DNA of 6,049 nucleotides from JBBKWJ01 sp037968895 (GTDB lineage Bacteria > Actinomycetota > Acidimicrobiia > Acidimicrobiales > SZUA-35): NCBI GenBank assembly GCA_037968895.1, contig JBBKWJ010000045.1, forward strand, positions 1-6,049, read 5' to 3'. Position 1 is the first letter of the stretch. The number at the start of each line of letters is the position of its first letter. A program made the translations under genes and the position numbers. Positions 1-5,200 of this stretch are shown in pieces. The notes beneath the pieces are model-generated. The model searched no databases. It worked only from the letters and a program-made list of their open reading frames with translations, and was not told the origin of the DNA.

Positions 1-1
1 G

Positions 2-55
2 GGCCGGTTCTTTGTGACAAGAAACAAAGACGGCGCCGTTCACTTCGTTCACTAA
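2..55 (+). CDS. Possible 3' tail of an upstream gene (partial)
   Basis: Frame 2 is open from the left edge and ends in TAA at 53-55. It would encode the 17-residue tail GRFFVTRNKDGAVHFVH, whose mix of hydrophobic and charged residues is protein-like. The frame-1 reading of the same bases is an Arg-rich string that looks non-coding. No family can be named from so short a piece, and the beginning lies outside the window. A chance open stretch is equally possible. Confidence 0.2.
   Translation, partial: GRFFVTRNKDGAVHFVH
9..30. repeat. Short inverted repeat near the left edge
   Basis: TCTTTGT (9-15) and ACAAAGA (24-30) are perfect 7-bp inverted arms around an 8-nt spacer. The next bases contain GTTCAC twice (38-43 and 47-52). 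The arms could form a small hairpin or be an operator-like site. They also overlap the possible upstream gene tail. There is no T-run typical of a terminator and no other sign of a mobile element end. Confidence 0.25.
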
Positions 56-144
56 CCGAGTTCGTGCGCTGGGGCGCCCGAACTCGACCGTGGCTGCCAA
101 TCAATGGTTGGATCGGCCGCTTGACGGCCGCTTCACCGCGCCCC

Positions 145-306
145 GTTGGAGCGGCTCAACTCATTGACCTCGCCAGAACGTTGTCGGTCGCCGATTTGGG
201 TCGTGCGATCGCAGCATGGTTGCAGAAGTCGACTGACCAACCTGAGACACAGGGCGATGCGTTAGAGAGCTATCACCAGATGCCACACTCGAGCCAGGTC
301 GCGATT
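145..306 (+). pseudogene. Decayed DUF222 (HNH endonuclease-associated) fragment
   Basis: In frame 1 this stretch encodes a segment with LARTLSVADLGRAIAAWLQ followed by a D-rich link, a Y-H pair and an H-S-S-Q motif. This resembles the helix plus 'LHLSQ' part of DUF222 proteins, the actinobacterial family often fused to a C-terminal HNH nuclease. Nothing upstream in the frame resembles the rest of DUF222, and no HNH motif follows. Downstream the frame runs antisense into the 3' end of the M20 gene until a stop at 442-444. I therefore read it as a short relic, not a working gene. The similarity was recognised by eye and is modest. The rest of 56-343 shows nothing else I can support. Confidence 0.35.
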
Positions 307-343
307 TTCCCGAGATCTTGTCAACCGATTCCGACCCACGCTC

Positions 344-1543
344 CTAGTGGCTCCAGGGGTAGGAATCCCGCTGGCCGTAGTCGGTGTTTGCGTCGAGCAA
401 ACGCGTACGGAGTGCCTCCACGCCCGCTGCATCTGCAGCGGTGAGGGCCATCGCTGCGGCACCATCGATGACTGCCTGATCTGCCTCTGCGGTGATGCAA
501 TGCGCGGCGAACTCCGGCTGATGATTGACGAACTCACCACACGACAGACCGAGCGTTGGATGGATAGTCGGCATTAGCAGCGACAAGTTCGCCATGTCGG
601 TCGAAGCCGCGGGCTGAGAGGACCGCTCGGCGAACGTCCGCCCGAGCGATTCTGCATGCTGGCGATACCGCACTGCGAGCTCAGCATCGTGAGCGAACTG
701 ACTGTACGGGGCGCCTTCGCTGATAATTTCCAGCGATGCGCCGGTCGCCAGCGCGCCCGCTTCAAAACAGCGGTCGATCCGCGGTTGCAGCTTGCTGAGT
801 TGGCCGAGAGACGGTGCCCGCGTCGCGAACGTCGCCTCCGCCAGGCCAGGCACAATATTCGCGGCCTCGCCACCTCGGGTCACAATGCCGTGCACCTGAT
901 CGCCCGGCTCGAGATGTTGACGCAAAAGCCCGATAGCCACCTGGCCGATCGTCAACGCATCAGCGGCATTAACTCCGAGATGTGGCGCCATCGACGAGTG
1001 GGCGGTTCGGCCGCTCATCCTGTATCCGCACTGGTGGCTGGCGAGCGTCGGAAACACATCGGACTCGGTCGGAGACGGGTGCACCATCATCGCGGCGTGT
1101 ACCCCATCGAACGCGCCGCGCTCAAGCATCAGGATCTTGCCACCACCAGATTCTTCGGCTGGTGTTCCATAGACCCTGACTGTTAGGCCTAACTCGTCGG
1201 CCGACGATGCAAGCGCGAGCCCAGCGCCGACTGCGGCGGCGGCAATCATGTTGTGGCCGCAAGCATGACCAATTTCCGGAAGCGCATCGAGTTCAGCGCA
1301 AATTGCGACAACTAGCGGACCATTGCCTATCTCGGCGACGAAGGCTGTCGGCAAGTCCGAGATGCCGGTCGACACGTCGAAGCCCGCAGCGCTCAAGATT
1401 TTCGTACATCGCTCGGCCGCGTAGAACTCCTCGAATGCGAGCTCCGGATGATGCCAGATGTCGTGTGACAAGGCGATGAGATCGGACGAGTAGCGCGAAA
1501 TCGCCTCGACGATTGCCGAACGAATGGGCTCAGATGTGTTCAC
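344..1543 (-). CDS. M20 family metallopeptidase/amidohydrolase
   Basis: This 399-residue protein is a cytosolic di-zinc hydrolase of the M20D/amidohydrolase type, which cleaves amide bonds of small N-acyl or amino-acid conjugates. Visible motifs in order are H-P-E-L-A-F-E-E (32-39), A-E-L-D-A-L-P-E-I-G-H-A-C-G-H-N (83-98) with metal ligands Cys95 and His97, G-T-P-A-E-E-S-G-G-G-K (126-136) with catalytic-region Glu130/Glu131, M-V-H-P (153-156), and the start of the lid/dimerisation domain at A-H-S-S-M-A-P (181-187). S-T-D-M-A-N (314-319) and N-H-Q-P-E-F (340-345) complete the active site. The D-A-L-P-x-I-G-H-A-C-G-H-N form, with Asn rather than Asp after the last His, points to the PM20D2/ACY1L2-like branch rather than hippurate hydrolases. 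The length is normal. The start is GTG at 1543; no Shine-Dalgarno precedes it, but a TACTGT box does, fitting a leaderless mRNA. There is no signal peptide. The substrate cannot be read from sequence. Confidence 0.93.
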   Translation of the reverse strand: MNTSEPIRSAIVEAISRYSSDLIALSHDIWHHPELAFEEFYAAERCTKILSAAGFDVSTGISDLPTAFVAEIGNGPLVVAICAELDALPEIGHACGHNMIAAAAVGAGLALASSADELGLTVRVYGTPAEESGGGKILMLERGAFDGVHAAMMVHPSPTESDVFPTLASHQCGYRMSGRTAHSSMAPHLGVNAADALTIGQVAIGLLRQHLEPGDQVHGIVTRGGEAANIVPGLAEATFATRAPSLGQLSKLQPRIDRCFEAGALATGASLEIISEGAPYSQFAHDAELAVRYRQHAESLGRTFAERSSQPAASTDMANLSLLMPTIHPTLGLSCGEFVNHQPEFAAHCITAEADQAVIDGAAAMALTAADAAGVEALRTRLLDANTDYGQRDSYPWSH

Positions 1544-1549
1544 AGCGCG

Positions 1550-1579
1550 ACAGTATCGGAGGCTCGCGGGCCGAGTCGA
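1550..1579 (-). promoter_or_regulatory. Putative leaderless promoter of the M20 gene
   Basis: On the minus strand TACTGT (1550-1555) matches the actinobacterial TANNNT -10 and lies 6 nt before the GTG start at 1543, so transcription would begin at or next to the start codon. A weak -35, TCGACT (1574-1579, four of six to TTGACA), lies 18 nt upstream of it. No Shine-Dalgarno is present. Inferred from pattern only. Confidence 0.4.
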
Positions 1580-1607
1580 GCTCTTGCCTCGAGATCACGT
1601 CGTTGAC

Positions 1608-1637
1608 ATGACAGATGTGACCCGACTGTGTGATGAT
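1608..1637 (+). promoter_or_regulatory. Putative promoter of the alpha/beta hydrolase gene
   Basis: ATGACA (1608-1613, five of six to TTGACA) and GATGAT (1632-1637, matching ANNNT) are 18 nt apart. The second lies 6 nt before the ATG at 1644, again a leaderless arrangement. A perfect TTGACA at 1603-1608 is an alternative -35 but sits 23 nt from this -10. The 100-bp gap at 1544-1643 would thus carry two back-to-back promoters. Confidence 0.35.
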
Positions 1638-1643
1638 CAGCTC

Positions 1644-2519
1644 ATGAGTATCCAACCCTCCTCCTTCGTCTCCTCTGCCGATGGCACAAGCATCGCCACC
1701 TATTCATGGACCGAAATCGACGGTCCGCCTGTCGGCGCCGTTCAGATCTCTCATGGTCTTGCCGAGCACGGAGCTCGCTACGACCGATTCGCCTCGGCCT
1801 TGAACCAGGCCGGCTTCATAACGTTCGCCACCGACCATCGGGGGCACGGCCGCACCGGCGGGGACCGGTTGGGAGATTTCGGTGTTGTCGGTTTTGATGG
1901 GTTGATCGCCGACGTCGTCGAGTATGGAGCAGCGATCGCTGCGAACAACCCCGGAGTTCCCGTGTTCCTACTGGGGCACTCGATGGGATCATTCGCCGCT
2001 CAGTCGGTCATTGTCGACAGTGCAGATCAATACGCCGGAGTGGTGCTCTCGGGGTCGACAGCGCTCGACGTGTTGGCCGCCGGCCTTGCTGCGGCCGAGG
2101 GGCCCGTGGGACTCGAGGCGTTCAACGCTGGGTTCGAGAACCGCACCGGCTACGAGTGGCTCTCGCGTGACGAGGCGGAGGTTGATGCGTATGTGGCTGA
2201 CCCGTGGTGTGGCTTCGACTTGCCCGACGAGATGGTGCCGTCTCTCTTCGCCCCGGCAGCTCGCCTCGCCGACCCAACCGTGCTCGCCGGTATCCGCAAG
2301 GACCTACCGCTTCTCATCACCTCGGGCGCCGACGATCCGTTGGCCGGAGGCGGCCCACTCGTCGAGCTACTGGGTCAGCGTTATAGCGAGGCCGGCCTCG
2401 ACGATGTGACGGTGACCCTGTATCCCGGTGCCCGTCACGAGATCCTTAACGAGACCAATCGGGACCAGGTCACGAGCGACATCATCGACTGGCTCACCCG
2501 CCATACAGCTGACAAATAA
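1644..2519 (+). CDS. Alpha/beta hydrolase, monoacylglycerol lipase/lysophospholipase-like
   Basis: This 291-residue serine hydrolase belongs to the Hydrolase_4 (lysophospholipase L2/monoglyceride lipase) group, acting on lipid esters. Visible elements are the oxyanion-side S-H-G-L-A-E-H (36-42), the typical D-H-R-G-H-G-R-T (64-71), and the nucleophile elbow G-H-S-M-G with Ser113. The acid is Asp230 or Asp231 in S-G-A-D-D-P-L-A-G-G, and the base is His265 in G-A-R-H-E-I-L-N-E. Together these give a complete Ser-Asp-His triad, and the length is normal. The frame is open back to 1524, but the extra 40 residues (GTG 1524, ATG 1608) are Arg-rich, unlike the family and overlap the divergent promoter region, so ATG 1644 is preferred. 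No Shine-Dalgarno precedes it. No signal peptide or membrane segment is seen, so a cytosolic or membrane-surface enzyme is likely. Divergent from the M20 gene; a functional link is not evident. Confidence 0.9.
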   Translation: MSIQPSSFVSSADGTSIATYSWTEIDGPPVGAVQISHGLAEHGARYDRFASALNQAGFITFATDHRGHGRTGGDRLGDFGVVGFDGLIADVVEYGAAIAANNPGVPVFLLGHSMGSFAAQSVIVDSADQYAGVVLSGSTALDVLAAGLAAAEGPVGLEAFNAGFENRTGYEWLSRDEAEVDAYVADPWCGFDLPDEMVPSLFAPAARLADPTVLAGIRKDLPLLITSGADDPLAGGGPLVELLGQRYSEAGLDDVTVTLYPGARHEILNETNRDQVTSDIIDWLTRHTADK

Positions 2520-2542
2520 TCTACGGGATTCGATCTGACGCA

Positions 2543-2548
2543 TAGCCT
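2543..2548 (+). promoter_or_regulatory. Putative leaderless -10 box of the HAD gene and following block
   Basis: TAGCCT matches TANNNT and ends 6 nt before the ATG at 2555. The 35-nt gap after the hydrolase has no Shine-Dalgarno, so a leaderless transcript starting at the ATG is the simplest reading. No convincing -35 is visible. If correct, the HAD-selenoprotein block has its own transcript. Confidence 0.35.
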
Positions 2549-2554
2549 CTCCAC

Positions 2555-3211
2555 ATGCCCGTAGTTTTTGACATCAACGAAACCACGCTCGATCTTGCTC
2601 CGGTCCGGCGAACTGTCGACAGCCTCGTCGGCCCTGAAGGCGGCTTCGTTGTGTGGTTTCAGAAACTCCTTCAACTCTCGATGACCACAACAGCCACCGA
2701 CCAATACGTCGACTTCAGCCAATTGGCAGCGTCGGCCCTGAATGCGGTTGCGGCCACCTCCGGTCGGAGGCTTGCCGACAGCGCGATGGCCGAGGTCGGT
2801 GCGGCCTTCGACGAGCTACAGGCCTACCCGGACGTCATCCAAGGGCTCACAACACTCCAAGACGCGGGATGGACGACGGTCGCCCTCACCAATAGTGCGC
2901 CCGAGGCGGTCACACATCAACTTGAACGAGCTGGGCTCACTTCGCTGTTTCGCCACGTTGTATCGGTCGACAAAGTCCGAACGTACAAGCCGGCCGCGGC
3001 CCCGTACCGCTACGTCGCCGACCTCGTTGACAAGAAACCAGAGCAGCTCTGGATGGTGGCGTGCCACGACTGGGATCTCGCAGGTGCGCGAGCTGTCGGC
3101 TATCGCACCGCCTTCATCCAACGACCCGGAATGTCATACGCCGACTGCTACGAGCCAGCCAACATATCCGTCGCAACGTTCGTCGAGCTCGCTGCTCAGC
3201 TGATGGCCTAG
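2555..3211 (+). CDS. HAD superfamily hydrolase, haloacid dehalogenase type II-like
   Basis: The 218-residue protein has the full set of HAD motifs in the arrangement of type II (L-2-haloacid) dehalogenases. Motif I is V-F-D-I-N-E-T-T-L-D with nucleophile Asp6. A small cap follows, with the W-F-Q-K-L-L-Q-L-S helix (34-42). Motif II is L-T-N-S-A-P-E (Thr112-Asn113-Ser114), the motif III lysine is Lys145 in Y-K-P-A-A-A-P-Y, and motif IV is A-C-H-D-W-D-L-A-G-A (169-178) with Asp172 and Asp174. Type II dehalogenases form an ester between the Asp and the substrate carbon, releasing halide. The D-x-N-E-T variant of motif I is common in this subgroup, but real dehalogenase activity is not proved by it; phosphatase or other hydrolase roles remain possible. 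The length is typical and no transport signal is present. The stop is 23 nt before the selenoprotein start, so the two are probably co-transcribed. Confidence 0.9.
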   Translation: MPVVFDINETTLDLAPVRRTVDSLVGPEGGFVVWFQKLLQLSMTTTATDQYVDFSQLAASALNAVAATSGRRLADSAMAEVGAAFDELQAYPDVIQGLTTLQDAGWTTVALTNSAPEAVTHQLERAGLTSLFRHVVSVDKVRTYKPAAAPYRYVADLVDKKPEQLWMVACHDWDLAGARAVGYRTAFIQRPGMSYADCYEPANISVATFVELAAQLMA

Positions 3212-3221
3212 CAGGGCGCCG

Positions 3222-3228
3222 AAGGAGG
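3222..3228 (+). promoter_or_regulatory. Strong ribosome binding site deciding the GTG start at 3235
   Basis: AAGGAGG lies 6 nt before GTG 3235 and is the best Shine-Dalgarno in the window. It fixes the start of the AhpD-like gene here and rules out the in-frame upstream start at 3061, which would lie inside the HAD gene and add 58 Arg-rich residues. Confidence 0.8.
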
Positions 3229-3234
3229 CAGCAA

Positions 3235-4242
3235 GTGTCAGATCAGCAACCGTTCTCATGGGCCAACACGAACGTCCCGGTTCCGTCGGCGACAGTCGCC
3301 GTTGTCGCCGAGCAGTGGCAAGCACTTGCAGTACCCGGCAGTTGGTGGACCGGCGAGCAGCGGGTCGGAATTGCTGAAGCTGGTCGCGCGGCCAAGCGAG
3401 GGCTCATAGCTCCCCAGAGTGAGACCATCAACCAAGCGGCGCGAGCAGCCGCCGCTCAGGTCGCCGCTGGTGCGGGCGATATGACCCAGGCTGACCTCGA
3501 CAAGTACGCCACCGACGGGTTGGATCCGCTTTCCTACGTCGAACTTGTTGGCATCGTGGCCAGGACCACCGCCATCGACACGGCCACAATCGGTCTGGGA
3601 GCCGAATTGCAACCGTTCCCGATGCCCATACCTGGCGACCCGACACGACCCGCCGCCACTGCGGCAAAGCAACGCTCGGCCTGGGTGCCAACCGTCGGCG
3701 CTGCCGGAGCCACAACCGCCCTCAGCGCGGTGCCAACCGAGGATCAAGCACAAGAACAGCTTCACGGTGCCCTGTACCTGAGCTACCACGAAATGGGCGA
3801 CTACGCGATCGCCAAAGCCCTCTCCCGGCCCCAGATGGAACTTCTCGCGGCCCGCACGTCTCGGCACAACGACTGCTACTTCTGACTGTTTGCTCACTCA
3901 GGCATGCTCCGTGTGAGCGCCCAGACCGCCGGGATCCCCGTAGACCTTCGATCCGTCACAGATCGCGCCATCGATTCGAACATTCCCGCAGGCGCTCAGC
4001 TCCTCGACTTCGTGGACGCGCTGATCCACACCCACTCGGCCAACGATTCGGGCACGATCGAAACCACTCGCCAAGCACTTATCGAAACGGCCGGGGCCGA
4101 TCGGGCGGCTCGTGCTGCCCTCGTCATTGCAAACTTTGAAATGATGAACCGCATTCTCGACGCAACCGGCGTGCCAGTTCCCAATCGTATGGGCGAGATC
4201 ACATCAGAACTTGGCCTCCCTGCCTATACCCAACGGCACTAG
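3235..4242 (+). CDS. AhpD-like selenoprotein (CMD/alkylhydroperoxidase family), in-frame TGA at 3883-3885 read as selenocysteine
   Basis: Read through the TGA, this is one 335-residue protein: 216 codons, Sec217, 118 more codons, then TAG. The C-terminal half is an AhpD/carboxymuconolactone-decarboxylase-type domain. S-R-P-Q-M-E-L-L-A-A-R (198-207) leads to N-D-C-Y-F-U-L-F-A-H (212-221), and V-I-A-N-F-E-M-M-N-R with a G-V-P-V-P motif lies near the end. Spacing matches the M. tuberculosis AhpD active site: Glu202 is 12 before Cys214 (as Glu118/Cys130), Sec217 takes the place of reactive Cys133, and His221 that of His137. Cys214 is the only cysteine in the whole protein. The N-terminal half (about 35-135, with G-S-W-W-T-G and Y-V-E-L-V-G-I-V-A-R-T-T-A-I-D-T) resembles a second CMD-like half lacking any redox pair. 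The likely role is a cytosolic thiol/selenol peroxidase or disulfide oxidoreductase. The piece after the TGA has no Shine-Dalgarno at its first ATG (3904). Alternatives are a Cys-to-stop mutation or sequencing error (one base from TGC/TGT), in which case this is a pseudogene. Confidence 0.85.
3883..3885 (+). other. In-frame UGA selenocysteine codon
   Basis: This TGA splits two open frames that share the same phase (3235-3882 and 3886-4242), with family-conserved sequence on both sides. It occupies the second position of the C-x-x-C motif of AhpD-like proteins, giving C-Y-F-U. Selenocysteine replacing a catalytic redox Cys is the standard signature of a selenoprotein. That the stop is exactly here, rather than at any of the other 334 codons, is the main argument against random mutation. 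Confidence 0.82.
3886..3924 (+). promoter_or_regulatory. Candidate bacterial SECIS hairpin
   Basis: Directly after the UGA, the RNA can fold into a 39-nt hairpin. A short lower stem CUG/CAG (3886-3888 with 3922-3924) is followed by a 3x3 internal loop and a perfect 6-bp upper stem GCUCAC/GUGAGC (3892-3897 with 3913-3918). A further C-G pair (3899-3911) would leave an apical loop opening with A-G (3900-3901), about 15 nt after the UGA; G3901 and G3902 are candidates for the SelB-contacting guanines. Size and position match known bacterial SECIS elements, though the loop distance is at the short end and the folding was done by hand. Confidence 0.6.
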
Positions 4243-4304
4243 AGCGGAGGCAGCGTCTGGACTCAGCCGACGCGTGCGAATTCGACCGATTACATGAACC
4301 GAAT

Positions 4305-4308
4305 GGAG
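4305..4308 (+). promoter_or_regulatory. Ribosome binding site choosing ATG 4317
   Basis: GGAG lies 8 nt before ATG 4317 but only 2 nt before the GTG at 4311, so the ATG is favoured. A stronger GGAGG at 4246-4250 stands 6 nt before an in-frame CTG (4257), which would give a 20-residue longer protein; CTG starts are rare, so this is kept as an alternative. Confidence 0.5.
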
Positions 4309-4316
4309 CCGTGAGA

Positions 4317-4832
4317 ATGAAAAATCACGATTGGCCTGATATTACGGCACTTCTCAAAGCATCGCTAAGCGATGGTTTGCAGTCGGCGGGCACCGTCGAA
4401 CAAGTAGATGTGTTGGCCCATGTTGGCAATGTTGGTGTGCGCATCATTATCGAATCAACCGACCTTGAGGCTGACGCGCAAGAAGAGGCTTACTCGGTGC
4501 TGTGCGATCTGCTCGCGACCCGGCTCGAGCACGGCGCAGATCAGGTTCTGGGCTGTCTTCTGTTCGCGACCGAACCAAACGCTCAGTCGCTAAGTCGCGC
4601 CCTGGTAGGAATGCACCGCGGCGATTTAAACGAAGTCTTCACACCAGTGATCGCACTGAGTCGAACCCAAGCCGAAGCGATGGCTCAAGCAAAGGTCTCA
4701 ATCGACACAGTGGTTGAGGCTGCAATCGACCTCATCGCAGCCGCGACGCTCCGGGTCTCGCCGAGCAAGGAAATCGCAGCGACACTGCTATCGGAGATCG
4801 ATGAGCTCATCTACCGCCACGTCAACAGCTGA
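4317..4832 (+). CDS. Unrecognised 171-residue protein downstream of the selenoprotein
   Basis: I do not recognise a family. The product is soluble-looking and slightly acidic. It has an N-terminal helix-like start (N-H-D-W-P-D-I-T-A-L-L-K), a probable strand pair around 28-46 (V-E-Q-V-D-V-L-A-H and V-G-V-R-I-I-I-E), and then mainly Ala/Leu/Glu-rich helices to the end. There are two cysteines (63 and 80), too far apart for a C-x-x-C pair; no signal peptide, membrane span or metal-binding cluster is visible. Base composition looks a little lower in GC near its start than in neighbouring genes. It begins 74 nt after the selenoprotein stop, on the same strand and with its own Shine-Dalgarno, so co-transcription is likely. 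A partner or regulatory role for the selenoprotein is possible but unsupported beyond position. Confidence 0.75.
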   Translation: MKNHDWPDITALLKASLSDGLQSAGTVEQVDVLAHVGNVGVRIIIESTDLEADAQEEAYSVLCDLLATRLEHGADQVLGCLLFATEPNAQSLSRALVGMHRGDLNEVFTPVIALSRTQAEAMAQAKVSIDTVVEAAIDLIAAATLRVSPSKEIAATLLSEIDELIYRHVNS

Positions 4833-4894
4833 CCAGGATTCAGAACGAATGGCGTTCGCGTAGTGTCAATCAAACAAGCAGAGGTAGGACGACC

Positions 4895-5170
4895 ATGACA
4901 ACTGAAGAACTCGCAGCCCTCCTAGTCGACACCGGGCAACACCACCACCACGCCTACATCTCCTCGGATGGAACCGACCCTGAGTGGCCGCTGTGGTATG
5001 CCGGTTACCTGCAGACGAACATTTGGGACCGTGTCGGAGCAGTTCCCACTCGCAGTTCCCTCGTGCACTTGCTCCTCGAAGCCGAACAACGATTCAACGC
5101 CACCGGCGGATCCTCCGATTGGCCCCCGTTCTACGCCAGGTTCATCTTGGAGAACCTCAGCTCAAGGTGA
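4895..5170 (+). CDS. Small protein with two tandem W-P-x-[WF]-Y-A repeats
   Basis: This 91-residue protein starts at ATG 4895, preceded by GAGG and AGG motifs (4881-4888) at 6-10 nt. It is made of two similar halves. Residues 5-43 run from an E-L-A-A-L-L helix through Q-H-H-H-H-A-Y to E-W-P-L-W-Y-A-G-Y-L. Residues 55-88 run from S-L-V-H-L-L-L-E-A-E-Q to D-W-P-P-F-Y-A-R-F-I-L-E-N-L. Each half is thus a Leu-rich helix, a short acidic link and a W-P-x-aromatic-Y-A helix. Single copies of this helix plus D-W-x-x-W-Y-A layout, with a His-rich first helix, occur in small uncharacterised bacterial proteins; that recollection is from general knowledge and no function is established. No cysteines, signal peptide or membrane segment. 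The 62-nt gap to the upstream gene and shared strand suggest the same transcript; it ends 30 nt from the convergent reductase stop. Confidence 0.75.
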   Translation: MTTEELAALLVDTGQHHHHAYISSDGTDPEWPLWYAGYLQTNIWDRVGAVPTRSSLVHLLLEAEQRFNATGGSSDWPPFYARFILENLSSR

Positions 5171-5200
5171 TCGACGCGACCACAGTCGTCACCGACGCAG

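Noticed and set aside
656..1186. Plus-strand 176-residue ORF opposite the M20 gene
   Set aside because: It is Arg/His-rich shadow sequence antisense to a protein with complete M20 motifs.
1524..1643. 40-residue N-terminal extension of the alpha/beta hydrolase
   Set aside because: It overlaps the start of the divergent M20 gene, is unlike the family, and would consume both promoters.
3061..3234. Upstream extension of the AhpD-like ORF to 3061
   Set aside because: It overlaps the 3' end of the HAD gene, is Arg-rich shadow sequence, and the strong AAGGAGG site fixes the start at 3235.
3904..4242. Stand-alone 112-residue gene starting at ATG 3904
   Set aside because: It has no Shine-Dalgarno or leaderless -10, is exactly in frame with the upstream ORF, and lacks the catalytic Glu and Cys which lie before the TGA. 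It is the C-terminal part of the selenoprotein.
4294..4314. Leader peptide M-N-R-M-E-P before the 171-residue gene
   Set aside because: It is six codons with no ribosome site of its own; easily chance.
4830..4832. Second selenocysteine at the TGA ending the 171-residue gene
   Set aside because: The read-through adds only about 21 residues of non-conserved-looking sequence, has no redox motif around the TGA, and would overlap the next start.
5168..5170. Read-through of the TGA ending the 91-residue gene into the long open frame to 5551
   Set aside because: The following frame is antisense to the clear RibD-C reductase and shows no redox motif; it is a shadow of high-GC coding sequence.
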